The notes under the pieces were generated by a model that was not told the origin of the DNA, made no database searches, and saw nothing but the letters and a program-made list of their open reading frames with translations. Below, piece by piece: positions 36,131 through 45,900 of a stretch of DNA of 64,000 bases. The position numbers and the translations under genes were made by a program. This stretch comes from Brevundimonas vesicularis. GTDB lineage: Bacteria; Pseudomonadota; Alphaproteobacteria; Caulobacterales; Caulobacteraceae. Where the stretch lies: positions 62,001 to 126,000 of the forward strand of contig NZ_JACHLJ010000001.1 in the NCBI RefSeq assembly GCF_014204545.1. The letters run 5' to 3'. Within the stretch, counting starts at the first letter, position 1. Each line of letters starts with the position of its first letter.

Positions 36131-36690
36131 TGTTCGGTGCGCCCTGCATCGGCATGGCCGTTGCGGTCACGCTGCGGCCGATTTGGTCCGGCTTCGACGC
36201 GGCCAGCATCATAGCTCTCGCAAGCGTCGTCGTGGCTGTATGCTCGTTGGCCGTCGCGGTCTGGGCCGGGCACGAACAACGAACTGCGTCACGGACGATG
36301 ATCCTCGATGCACGACTGGAAGCCTATCTAGGACGCTACAGCGCTCTGGAAGCTCGGCTGCGCGGCGGCATTAATCAGAGCCGAGACAACTACAATAGGC
36401 TATCACTTCATAAACGCACGCAGCTGCAGTTGGTTTTCGCTAGTCTTATCTCGGTGCTCGACAGCTTGGATCAACTTCGAGAACATGATCGTTTCCAGAC
36501 GTGGCAGGGCTATCTGAAATATTTTCCTGGACCACTGCTCGACGATCGATTTGATCAACTCTGCTATGCACAGAGGATCAGAACGCGAGTAGCTATTAAA
36601 GCCGCAATAGCGGCGGCGATCGTCAAGGATGAGAATGCTATCAGTGTTAGGAACACGCCTCGCCCGTGTGGAACAGGATTAGGCGGCTGA
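36130..36690 (+). CDS. Single-pass membrane protein, cargo gene of the prophage
   Basis: A 186-residue protein with one strong N-terminal transmembrane segment (AASIIALASVVVAVCSLAVAV) followed by a cytoplasmic helical region (DARLEAYLGRYSALEARL, KRTQLQLVFASLISVLDSLD). Base composition is distinctly more AT-rich than the surrounding phage genes, a mark of recent acquisition. It runs opposite to the late operon and overlaps the 3' end of Rz1 by 44 bases. The shape (short membrane anchor plus helical domain) fits superinfection-exclusion or other lysogenic-conversion proteins, but no family is recognised. Confidence 0.6.
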   Translation: MFGAPCIGMAVAVTLRPIWSGFDAASIIALASVVVAVCSLAVAVWAGHEQRTASRTMILDARLEAYLGRYSALEARLRGGINQSRDNYNRLSLHKRTQLQLVFASLISVLDSLDQLREHDRFQTWQGYLKYFPGPLLDDRFDQLCYAQRIRTRVAIKAAIAAAIVKDENAISVRNTPRPCGTGLGG

Positions 36691-36952
36691 GTTGGTCGAA
36701 CAGGTCGCCCCGGCTCTTGGCCAGGCGGCGGATGCCGGCGCGCCAATCGGCCGGGATCATGGCGCCGCCGTCGGTCGGCAAGCCCGGCGTGGCGACGGGA
36801 CAGCGCAGCAGCTCGGCCGGCGGCGTCTCGCGCACTGTGCGCACCACGACCTCGGGTGGCGGCGCGACGGCTGGCGGCTTAGCGCAAGCCAGCAAGGTCG
36901 TTGACAGCAGCAGCCCAGTCGCCGCCAACACGATCATCTTTGACTGCCGCAT
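36647..36952 (-). CDS. Rz1-like outer-membrane spanin
   Basis: A 101-residue lipoprotein (signal MIVLAATGLLLSTTLLAC, lipobox LLAC) with the proline-rich stretch KPPAVAPPPE expected of Rz1. Its start lies inside the Rz gene in another frame (74-base overlap), the classic Rz/Rz1 arrangement. It completes host lysis by fusing the inner and outer membranes with Rz. Confidence 0.85.
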   Translation of the reverse strand: MRQSKMIVLAATGLLLSTTLLACAKPPAVAPPPEVVVRTVRETPPAELLRCPVATPGLPTDGGAMIPADWRAGIRRLAKSRGDLFDQLSRLILFHTGEACS

Positions 36953-37334
36953 CGGCCGCCTCCATTCGGGTGAGGGCGTCGGTCGCCCGTTTGGCATAGA
37001 CGGCCGCCAGGGCCGCATCCGCCGCTTGCTTGCCTTCGCGGCGTTCGAGGTCGGCCAACATGGCGTCCAGCGAACCGGACTGAACCTTGTCCTGATAGTC
37101 GACCAACTCGGCGACACGCTTGTTGCACAGGCGGCCCCAATCCTTCTGGCGCGAGCCTTCGGGCTGGAACGGCACATTGACCGTGGCGCAGATCTCGCGC
37201 GCCTGAGATAGCAGCAGGGCGCGGTCGGCCTTGGCCTTCTCCAACCAGAAGTAGACAGTCGCCGCCCCGATCAGCAGGACCAGCAGCGTCAGGAACCGAC
37301 GGTTGGCGCGAAAAAGGGCTATGGCTGTCAGCAT
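36879..37334 (-). CDS. Rz-like inner-membrane spanin
   Basis: A 151-residue protein with an N-terminal anchor (RFLTLLVLLIGAATVYFWL) and a periplasmic coiled-coil helical domain (ADRALLLSQAREICATVN; LADLERREGKQAADAALAAV). Its ATG overlaps the endolysin stop, and it contains the Rz1 start in another frame. Assigned by topology and position; Rz proteins are poorly conserved in sequence. Confidence 0.8.
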   Translation of the reverse strand: MLTAIALFRANRRFLTLLVLLIGAATVYFWLEKAKADRALLLSQAREICATVNVPFQPEGSRQKDWGRLCNKRVAELVDYQDKVQSGSLDAMLADLERREGKQAADAALAAVYAKRATDALTRMEAADAAVKDDRVGGDWAAAVNDLAGLR

Positions 37335-37717
37335 CAGGGAAACCGCTTCCGATCCAGCTCGAAGTGCGGGCCGTCCTTCAGCGTCTTCCAGTCGCCGCCC
37401 CACACGATGGGCGAACCCCGCTCCAGAGCGGCTTGCTTGAAGGCGGCGGCGATCCGGCCATAGAGCGGCCAGTCCCAGCGCACCGAGCCGCCGACCAGCG
37501 CCACAACGTCCACGGCGTGGCCGGTCAGGTGACGGCTGTTCATCGTCTGCGTCGCCTTGGCGGCGAACAGCTCCTTTTGCCGGGTCACGCTGCGCAGACC
37601 TTCGGTAATCTTGAAGTCCACGGGCGTCAGCTCGATGGCGCGCTCGATGATGGCGACCAGCTCGGGATGCACACCAACCAGGCGCGCACGGCTGGCCTTT
37701 GACAGGTTGAACGCCAT
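37334..37717 (-). CDS. Endolysin, L-alanyl-D-glutamate peptidase (M15 family)
   Basis: A 127-residue zinc peptidase that cuts cell-wall peptides at lysis. The M15C pattern is complete: ITEGLRSVTRQKELF, zinc ligands in SRHLTGHAVDVVA (His and Asp), and DGPHFELD with the final zinc His. No signal peptide, so it needs the adjacent holin. Length is typical of T5-like/M15C endolysins. Confidence 0.92.
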   Translation of the reverse strand: MAFNLSKASRARLVGVHPELVAIIERAIELTPVDFKITEGLRSVTRQKELFAAKATQTMNSRHLTGHAVDVVALVGGSVRWDWPLYGRIAAAFKQAALERGSPIVWGGDWKTLKDGPHFELDRKRFP

Positions 37718-37718
37718 G

Positions 37719-38108
37719 TCAGCCTTCTCCTTCAGTATTTGGGGGAACCGGCGCGGCGCCGCGACGCGGAACCCAGCTGCCGAGATTGGTGAAGGCCGCC
37801 TTCAGCCCGCCGGCCGCCCCGGCGATGAAGGCCTCGCGCAGGGGCTTGTAGGCCTTGAAGGCCAGCGTCCCGACGACGAAGCCGACGGCGTTGATCAGGG
37901 GCAGGGGCCAGTGGAAGACATGGCCGGCGGCCGGGACCAGGAAGGCGGCGAAGGTCACGCCCACGGTCCATTGCGCCAGGCGGTCGCGCCAGCCCAGGCC
38001 GGGTTCCCACATCTGGCCGATGGCCGCGCCAACGGCCCCCGGCACGAACGGCTCAAGCCAGTGACGCAGGCCGTCCAGAAGCTCGATCAGGGCAGGCTTC
38101 CAGTGCAT
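37719..38108 (-). CDS. Putative holin
   Basis: A 129-residue membrane protein with two or three hydrophobic segments (VPGAVGAAIGQM, LAQWTVGVTFAAFLVPAAGHVF, PLINAVGFVVGTLAFKAY) and a charged Pro-rich C-terminus. Its position directly before the endolysin, and an ATG overlapping the tail-spike stop, make it the likely holin that releases the endolysin. Confidence 0.75.
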   Translation of the reverse strand: MHWKPALIELLDGLRHWLEPFVPGAVGAAIGQMWEPGLGWRDRLAQWTVGVTFAAFLVPAAGHVFHWPLPLINAVGFVVGTLAFKAYKPLREAFIAGAAGGLKAAFTNLGSWVPRRGAAPVPPNTEGEG

Positions 38109-40225
38109 CAGGCGGTCTCGTAATCGAAGTGGATGCACAGGGCAGCGTTGCTCGCCCAAGCGGTCGTCCCGTCTGCGAACTGCACCGTCATGGATGTGCC
38201 GCCCGCCGGAATGACCCCCGTCAGCGCCTTGTCGGTGACGCCGTTTTCCAGACCCGAGACGGCGAACCTCTGGCCCGCCGCCGTATAGGGCAGGGCGATG
38301 ATGATAGGGCCGCTCGCGGATCCGATGTTGCTGATGTTGACCACCACGTCGCCGCGCGCGCGTCGCCCGTCGCGGATCACCCGTCCGGTCACGACGCCCA
38401 AGGCCCCGAATGCGCCGCTCGCCGGCGACGGCGTGGGCGAGAACGAGACCGCCGCCGCCTTCGGATATTGGCTGGACAGCTCTTTCGTCATGCCGGGCGG
38501 CAGGCGGCCTTCCGAACATTCCCAGACGATGTCGTTGGCGCCGCCGGTGAACCCGGTCGCGCTCGACAGATCGGTGCCCGCGCGGACGATGCCGCTGGAC
38601 CCATAGATACGGGCGGCGCCGGTCAGGGCGTTTCCGACCACTTCGATGTCGAACCGATTGGCGTTCTCGATGTCGAGCGGCTTGACCACATTGGTGATCT
38701 GGCCCGTCCCCAGTTTGCACCGGGTGCGGAAATGGGTGTTATTGCCGCGCGACCGGATCGCCGCGCCGCCGTGGCCGCCCTCCCAATAGCTGCCGTTGTC
38801 GTCGATGAAGGCCAGGGCGTGCGCCGTGCCGTCCATATCAAGGCCGACGCCGCTAGGCCCCATCTGCAAGGCCTCGCAGCGATCCAGCTTCAGCCACAGG
38901 GTGTCGCGCACGCGCACGCCATAATGCGCGCCCGTGAAGCCCGGCCGCATGCCGATCAACGACACGTCCTGGATGTGCATCCCTTCGGCGTGGGCGACGC
39001 CCGTCGACGCGTCGCTGCTGATGTCGATGCCGCCGCCGAAGCCGTTGGCGACGACGTGCTGGATCCAGCAATCGACCCCGCCCGAGAGGACCTGCAGGAC
39101 ATAGTCGCAGTTCAGGCTGAAGACGTTGCGGATCTTGACGCCATAGGCCTCTTCGATGGCCAGCAGCTGGCGCACGCCCACGCCGAACAGCCCGTCGATG
39201 GCGATGGGCAGCTCGCTGATGACGGTCTGCGACGTTCGCATGGCGAAGCCGTCGTCCAGCAGGCCGTTCGGATCGGTGATGAAGAAGTTCGAGACCTTCA
39301 GCAGCGACGACTTGAGGTCGAACAAGGCGCCGCCTTCCGCCAGAGGCGAGGCCGGCTGGAACCCCGCGCTCTCGCCCTGGGCCATGATCTCGACCGGCAC
39401 GGCCCCGTCGATCATGTCGTTGATCGCCACCGGATCGATCCGATACGGCCCATCGCGCCAGGCCGGAACCAGCACCTTGCCGCCCGCCGCGCCAAAGTCC
39501 GCGATGGCCTCGCCGAAAGCGTCGGTGTCACGCGTCACGTCATCGCCGCGCGCGCCGTAGTCGGACAACAGCACCGTGTCGATGCCCCGGTCGCGCAGGT
39601 CGCGCTCAAACGCGCCCAGGCGGCGACGAAACTTCACATTCCCGGACTGGTCTGCGCCGATGTTGGAGCGCAGCGCGGCGAGGCGCGCGGGGTCCGCATT
39701 GCCGCCGTCCAGGCTCAGCTTGTCCAGCGCCTGGAAATCCTGCGGTCGCGTGACGACCCTCGGTCCGTCCGGGCCGATGGTCAGGAACCGCTCGCCCAAC
39801 TCGGGCGCCCAGGGGATTTCCGCGTCAGCCGCGCCTATGCCGAGAGGTAGGCTTAGTGACCGTTTCGCGTCGCGCGCGCGTTCCTGCAGCTGAGCTTGAA
39901 GAGCGACGGCGTCGTCTTCCAGCGTTGCGCTGCGAATGGCGCCGTTGGGCGTGTGCTGGCGCGGACGTTCGGGCCGAAGGTCGGAATAGACCCAGTATTC
40001 ATCGCCGGCCCGCGCAGCCACCGCCAGCCGACAGGTGAAACCCACGGCGCTGGCGTCCACAGGCGATACGTCAGGGCTGACCAGTAAGGTCGCCACGCCG
40101 TTGCGCAGGCGGCGAACGCGAACCGCACCCGCGTCGATCAGCGGAAAGTCCGCCGGGAAATCGGTCTGCCCTGCGACGGCGATGAAGGGACCGGCGATGC
40201 GGTCGTTTTCGGGCAATGCGGCCAT
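38108..40225 (-). CDS. Tail spike with pectate-lyase-type beta-helix
   Basis: A 705-residue receptor-binding protein. Residues about 1-200 form an adaptor region resembling the N-terminus of T7-like tail fibres/spikes. From about residue 235, the LLSDYGARGDDVTRDTDAFGE and GKVLVPAWRDGPYRID segments match the start of pectate-lyase superfamily beta-helices, followed by repeating short strands (IRNVFSLNCDYVLQVLSGG; IQHVVANGFGGGIDISSD) typical of a right-handed beta-helix. It likely binds or cleaves a surface polysaccharide. I chose the ATG of MAALPENDR; an in-frame codon 11 residues upstream is an alternative. Confidence 0.85.
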   Translation of the reverse strand: MAALPENDRIAGPFIAVAGQTDFPADFPLIDAGAVRVRRLRNGVATLLVSPDVSPVDASAVGFTCRLAVAARAGDEYWVYSDLRPERPRQHTPNGAIRSATLEDDAVALQAQLQERARDAKRSLSLPLGIGAADAEIPWAPELGERFLTIGPDGPRVVTRPQDFQALDKLSLDGGNADPARLAALRSNIGADQSGNVKFRRRLGAFERDLRDRGIDTVLLSDYGARGDDVTRDTDAFGEAIADFGAAGGKVLVPAWRDGPYRIDPVAINDMIDGAVPVEIMAQGESAGFQPASPLAEGGALFDLKSSLLKVSNFFITDPNGLLDDGFAMRTSQTVISELPIAIDGLFGVGVRQLLAIEEAYGVKIRNVFSLNCDYVLQVLSGGVDCWIQHVVANGFGGGIDISSDASTGVAHAEGMHIQDVSLIGMRPGFTGAHYGVRVRDTLWLKLDRCEALQMGPSGVGLDMDGTAHALAFIDDNGSYWEGGHGGAAIRSRGNNTHFRTRCKLGTGQITNVVKPLDIENANRFDIEVVGNALTGAARIYGSSGIVRAGTDLSSATGFTGGANDIVWECSEGRLPPGMTKELSSQYPKAAAVSFSPTPSPASGAFGALGVVTGRVIRDGRRARGDVVVNISNIGSASGPIIIALPYTAAGQRFAVSGLENGVTDKALTGVIPAGGTSMTVQFADGTTAWASNAALCIHFDYETA

Positions 40226-40270
40226 GACCCGACTTTGCCGCCGGGGCAGGGACCGCAACGCGGTTCGACG

Positions 40271-42940
40271 CTACTCCTGCCGCCCGCCCATATTGGATAG
40301 ATCCGGCGCACGGTCCGGGGCGTTTGACCCTTGCGGCCACCACTGGCCCTGGCCGGTCTCCTTCTCCATCCGCCGCGCCCGGCGCTGGAAGGCTTCTTCA
40401 GCCTCGGGATCCAGCGCCCGCTGCAGATTGTCGGCGACCAGGCGGCTGAACGCCGCTCGGCTCCACCACAGGCTGGACAGGGGGTTGTAGTTGGCGATGG
40501 CCTTGGCGCCCTCACGGCCCGCATTGGTCCCGGCCGCCGCCTCGCCCAGATCTTCGCCGTCCAGCAGGCTGTTGGTCAGCTCCAGAGCATTCCCGCCGGT
40601 AAGACCCCAGGCGTCGCTGGCCAACTGGCCCACAGGCCCGAACGCCGCCACCGGCGCCGTCTTTCCGTTCCGCGCCTGGGCGGCATAGAAGAAATCGCCC
40701 GCCATCCCCAGGCCGCCGCCCTGCGCCAGGGCCGCGCCCCAGAACTTGGGATCGTCCATCGGGCGGGGATCGTTGCCCTTGGCCATCTCCCGCAGCTGGA
40801 TGTTGATCGCCCCGCCCACGGTCATGAAGGCCACGGCGCCGGCCGCCATGCCCGCCAGGTTGGCGAAGGCGTTGCCGCCCATCGCCCGCGCCTGCAGGGC
40901 CATCTCCTGCGCATACAGGCTGGTCAGGGTGGCGGTGAACCCCTTGAACATCGACGTGGACCGCTGCAGCTCGCCCCAGAAACTGCCCGGCCGCGCCGTG
41001 ATCCACATGGCCCGCGTCTCCAGCGTCGTCTCGGGCGACACCAGCCGGGTCTCCATGTCGATGGCTTCCGCCAGACGCAGCCCCAGCTCGGGCTGGGCGA
41101 TGTCCTCGGGCTTCAGGAAGGTGGCGCCCGGTCGCGGTTCGAACACCGGCGCCGCACGCATGATCGTCCAGTCCGCCTCGGTGAAGCCGCGCGCGTCCAG
41201 CCAGCGCGCCAGCGTCTGGTCGCGCTTGTCGCCCTTGGCCAGATCCGCCAGCGATCGATCCTTGGCGTCATGCAGCGCCCCCATCAGCTCAAACCGGAAC
41301 GACCGCTTGCGCGCCGCCACCAGGCCGGTCAGCCCCTGCAGGCGGATCGTCGCCGCCGGCAGACGCCGGGCGAAGGCGTTCAGCTTGCCTTCCGCCTTGG
41401 CCCCCACGGTCATTAGACGCAGATTGTCGTGGCTCCCGCGAACGAAGCCGTCCGTGGCCTGTTCGATGATGAAGCCGGTCCGCCGGGCGATGGCCCGCTC
41501 GGCAGGGTCCGCCAGCAGACGCACCAGCTCGCCCATGTCGCCGTTCCGTGACAGGCCGGTGAAGCCGCGCGCCATCCGCCCGAACACGACGCCCGAACCG
41601 ATCTCGCCCAGGACCGCGCTCCCCAGCATGGTGCCGGTCAAGGTGCTGCGGATCCCGCCGCCGACGTTGGACAGGCCAGGGTTGACCGGCATGTTCAGAT
41701 CGCCCGTGAAATGGGCCATCATCCGCTCGGCCTCGCCCACCATCCCCTCGGCGCGCGCCTTGGCGCCCTCGACGCCGTTCAGCTCCTCCAGCGCCGCCTC
41801 GCGACGGGCGAAGGCTGCCAGCCATTCGAACTGGTGTCGCGGGTTCGGCCCCAGGATCTGCATCTGGGCCACGTCGCGGGCCATGTCGTCCAGATGCCCC
41901 ATCATGGCCTGGAAGGCGTCGCCCTCGCCAAACTTGCGCTGATAGGTCATCCAGGCGTCGGCCGATTGGAAGGTCAGGAACCGCTGTTCGGCCCGCTGCG
42001 CCGCCAGCGCGCCCTTGCCGATCCGCTCGCCGGGCGCGCCCTTGTTGGCCCCGCCGCTGCCGATGGTTTCCCACACCTCGCCAAGAACCGCCGCCAACCG
42101 CTTGTCGGTGAACGGTTGTTTGGTGACGCTGTCGATCATCTTGGTGCGGTCCAGCAGGGGCGTGATCGCCGCGACCCACTGATCCTTGCCCGCCCGCCGC
42201 ACCGCGAGCGGATCGTGCATCTGCGGCAGGCCCCAGCCGTCCAGCTTGCCGATGGCGCCGCCGGCGGCGTTGAACATGTGGCGCGCAGTCTCGGCCGTGC
42301 CGTCCCACGCCTGCGCCAGGGCCTTGGCGGCCTGGTCGCCGGTGTCCTCGCCGAACGCCTCGCGCACGACGTTGTCCATGTGCGCGCGACCGGGCGCGTC
42401 GAAGCCCGTCTTGGTTTCGAACTTTTCGATCAGGTCGGCCATCATGGCGTCGAACTTGCCGCGCACCGCCCGATACCGCCCCTCCACGCTGGCGCCCGGC
42501 GCGCCCGACAGGCCCGGCCGGTTTTCCACCAGCCGTTTCAGCGCCATGGCCGCGACCGCCCCCTTGGAATAGGGCTTGCCCTTCTCCGGCGGCGTTCCGC
42601 CCTGAACCCAGCCACCCCTCGGCGGCTTGCCGGATCCGTCGCCGCCGCCCAACGCGACGACGCCGGTATAGCCGCGCCGTTCCTTCAGCCCCGCCATCGT
42701 CTCCAGCGCCGCGCGCCGCGTCCGCACTGACAGCTGGCGACGCCGGCGCGCCTCGATGGCCTCGGCCTCCAGCTTGCGCATGGCGGCCTCGCCCGCCGCC
42801 CGGTCCGCATCCACCGGCCCCAGCGTCTCCGACGCGACCGAATAGGCGTCTTCATAGGTCGCCGTGGCCAGGTCGGCCGTCTCCTTGTCGATCTCGCCGT
42901 TGGCCAGCGCCTCGACGATACAGCCCCGAAACTCGGCCAT
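40271..42940 (-). CDS. Large internal virion (ejection) protein
   Basis: An 889-residue protein with long helical regions and Gly/Ala-rich hydrophobic stretches (LTGTMLGSAVLGEIGSGVVFG; LAGMAAGAVAFMTVGGAINI), the type found in the inner-core ejection proteins of podoviruses. The C-terminal part (MFKGFTATLTSLYAQEMA, NYNPLSSLWWSRAAF) resembles a conserved C-terminal region seen in large phage virion proteins. It is last in the run of ejection genes, right before the tail spike, with ATG/TGA overlap to the upstream gene. The role in forming the DNA ejection channel is by analogy with T7 gp15/gp16. Confidence 0.75.
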   Translation of the reverse strand: MAEFRGCIVEALANGEIDKETADLATATYEDAYSVASETLGPVDADRAAGEAAMRKLEAEAIEARRRRQLSVRTRRAALETMAGLKERRGYTGVVALGGGDGSGKPPRGGWVQGGTPPEKGKPYSKGAVAAMALKRLVENRPGLSGAPGASVEGRYRAVRGKFDAMMADLIEKFETKTGFDAPGRAHMDNVVREAFGEDTGDQAAKALAQAWDGTAETARHMFNAAGGAIGKLDGWGLPQMHDPLAVRRAGKDQWVAAITPLLDRTKMIDSVTKQPFTDKRLAAVLGEVWETIGSGGANKGAPGERIGKGALAAQRAEQRFLTFQSADAWMTYQRKFGEGDAFQAMMGHLDDMARDVAQMQILGPNPRHQFEWLAAFARREAALEELNGVEGAKARAEGMVGEAERMMAHFTGDLNMPVNPGLSNVGGGIRSTLTGTMLGSAVLGEIGSGVVFGRMARGFTGLSRNGDMGELVRLLADPAERAIARRTGFIIEQATDGFVRGSHDNLRLMTVGAKAEGKLNAFARRLPAATIRLQGLTGLVAARKRSFRFELMGALHDAKDRSLADLAKGDKRDQTLARWLDARGFTEADWTIMRAAPVFEPRPGATFLKPEDIAQPELGLRLAEAIDMETRLVSPETTLETRAMWITARPGSFWGELQRSTSMFKGFTATLTSLYAQEMALQARAMGGNAFANLAGMAAGAVAFMTVGGAINIQLREMAKGNDPRPMDDPKFWGAALAQGGGLGMAGDFFYAAQARNGKTAPVAAFGPVGQLASDAWGLTGGNALELTNSLLDGEDLGEAAAGTNAGREGAKAIANYNPLSSLWWSRAAFSRLVADNLQRALDPEAEEAFQRRARRMEKETGQGQWWPQGSNAPDRAPDLSNMGGRQE

Positions 42941-45900
42941 CAGCTTCCTCCCGGCGCACAGCGCCGCAACACATCGGCCGCCTGCTGGGCGCGCGGCGGT
43001 TCATCCAGATCGTCGAATAGGCCGGCGGGGCGAGCTTCGGCCTGCATCCGTCCGAGGTCCTCTTGCAAGTCCACAAGCTGGCGCTCCGCACTAGCGAGGG
43101 TGGCTTCTCGCTTGGCCAACTGAGCGGCGGTTGCGTCAATCTGCGCCTGGGCTTCGGAAGAGATACCTGCGCGCGCAGGTGTGACTTCTCGCAGCTCGAT
43201 CTGCTCATGAGGCCGGAGGTAGATTTTCACCTCGTGCGCGGCGCGATTGGTCTTCAGGCCACCGATGTGCCGCATGCCACCGAAGCCGGCCGCCTGGATC
43301 AGATCGGTGAATGCCGAAAACAGCTCTTGGACGTCGTCCTTGCTGAAGTCGAACTCCTGCCCCGAAGCTCTGTATTCGTCCATGACTTGGCGCAGGTTGG
43401 CGCGGCCGCCGTGTTCAGCAACGGCTTCGCTCAACGCGAACTGGTCATAGTCATGGCTCGCGTCGGTGATCCCGAGGAATTCTCTCCACTCGGCCTCTGT
43501 TCGATCTTCCTCCATGTCGAAAAAGCGCACGGGTTCACGCTCGCGGACTTCATAGACCTTGGCCGTCGCGCGCTTGCGGCCATAGCCGGAGGCGATGTCA
43601 GTGGCGTCCGTCGTGTAGAACGTCTCCCAACCGCCATAGATGTTGTCGGGATTGTAGTAGCCTTCGCTAAGGTCGCCGATTTCGCTGCGAGCGCCATGGA
43701 ACTGCACCCCTTGGCCGCGCGTGTCAGCGAGCGGCCGGCTAGCGTCAGCCTGAGCCTTTAGGTCTTCAAGCGCGGCGCGGTCCGCCTCGACAGCAGCTCT
43801 TTCACCTTCGACGAAGGCTCTGGCCTCGGCTTCGGTGCGGGCGGCGAAATCCAGTCGGTCTTCGGTGGGCGGGCCATCGGCTTCGATCCTAGCATCTTCC
43901 GGCTTTGGTTCCAGTTGGCCGCGCTGGCCAGACCCAGCCATGTCGTCGAACAGGCCCGCGCTCTCCAGCGCCTGTTCCGCCGGCGGGCTGGGGTTCAGCA
44001 CCTCGGCGCGCTCGACGTCCAGGCGCTCGCCCGCCGCCACGGCCGCGCGGATGCGCTGCACCAGGCCCTTGGCGGCCGCGCCCGGCGTCGTCTCGCCCTT
44101 GGTCACGGCGGCGGCCGCCTGGGCGAAGGCCTCGCCCATCTCGCCGGAACGCAGCGCCAGGCGCGACACCAGCTCCGACGCCGCCCGATCCACCGCCAGC
44201 CGCCGCTCGTTGTCCGACCGCGCCAGGATGTTGCCCCCGGCCTCGATGGCCTCGGCGTTTCGCACCAGGGCGGCGTTCAGCTTCTCGTCCCGACGCAGGG
44301 CGCCCATCACCGCCTCGCGGATCCGGCCGCGCGCGATCACCGTGCTTTCGCGCGGCAGGCCGCCGAACAGATCCATCTGCCGCCCTTCGGACTTGATGAA
44401 GTCGTCGAGCAGCCCTTCCTGCACCAGCGCCCGCGCGCCCTCGACCGACTTCGGCTCGCCGCGCCGGATCAGTTCGACCAGGTCGCCGTGCAGCTCCGGC
44501 CGGTCCCCCGCCTGTTCGCCGATCACGGCGGCGTAGCGTTCGGGGATCACCTTGTTCACCACGGCCCGGAAACCGTCGTCCGACAGGCTGGCCAGCTGGC
44601 GCGCCTGGTGGATGAAGTCGCCGGTGATCGGCAGGCTGCGATCCCGCATCGCGCCGGGCGCCTCGCGGAACAGCTTGGCCGCGTCCATGATCGCGCCCGA
44701 GCCTTCGCGGATGTTCTTCAGCGCCGCGACCACGCGCACCTCGCGGTCGGTCCAGCCGTCGCGCGCCCGGAACAGATAGCCGTCCAGCTGCGCGTCTTCC
44801 CAGCCCTGTTCCGCCAGCCGACGCGCCAGCCCCCGGCGCTGGTGGCCGTCCGCGACGATCATACGGCCGTCCAGATCCTCGAACAGGATCGCCTTGCCCG
44901 ACGCCGTCGCGTCCCAGCGCTCGACGCCCTTCAGCCGATTGGTCACCCCGTCGGCGTCACCCTCGGCCTTGTATTGGAACCGGGCGGCGTCCGCCTCGAC
45001 GGTCATCGGATCGAACCGTCCGGCATAAATGGTCCGGCCCTGATATTCGGCGGCCTCCAGCACGCCCGCCGGGGCAGGCGGCGAACCACGTTGCGAAACG
45101 GCAACGGATGGCAACACCTGACCACCAGACTGATTTGCAAACAGATCCTCCAGCCCCTGCTCCGGCTGCACGCGGGGCAGGGGACCGCCTGTCGCCAGGG
45201 CCGCGCGCGCGGCGTCGAAGTCGTCGGCCGCCGGGCCGATGGCCGCCTCGTCGTCCAGCAGACGGTCCAGCGCGTTCCCCAGCCCGCGCGCCTCTGGATC
45301 CGCTGCGCCAGAGGGCAGGCGCGCCCGGAGCTGGCGCACGCCCGCCTTGCCGAGATCGCCCAGCACCTCGAAGCCCGCCCCGGCGGTCGCCGCGAACGTC
45401 ACGTCCATGGCCGCCTCGCGCGCCGTATAGTCCGGCCCGCCGAAGCGTTCGGCGTCGATGGCCCGGCCGGGGGCCTGCGTCAGCTCCACGCCCGCGTTCG
45501 CCGCCCCCTGCATGGCCATGCGGGTCAGCAGGGGCCGACCGGCCCCGGCGCCGCCCGTGGCGACCGTGGCCACGACGTTCACAGGATCGCCGAACGCCGC
45601 GACCGTCCCGCCGGCGAACCCGCCGATCATGCCGCCGGCGCCCAGCTCGCCCGCCGCCTGCGCGCGCTGGCGCACCTGGCGCAGCTCAGCGTCCTTCGTC
45701 TTCCACAGCGCCTCGCGCGTCGGCACGGCCGACAGGGCGGGGTATTGCGCCCGCAAGGCGTCAATTCGCGCCTCGTAGTCATCGATCGATGGGTCGCCCA
45801 GCAACAGCCGATAGGGCGCGTCCAGCGTATTCGACACGACCCGCGAGACAGTGTTCAGCAGGCCGTCGCCTTCGTCCCCGACCTCCAGCCCGGTCAGCTC

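Noticed and set aside
38129..39850. 573-codon plus-strand frame opposite the tail spike
   Set aside because: Composition (Asp, Arg, Val, Gly and Ala rich without fold signals) is that of an antisense shadow of the spike gene.
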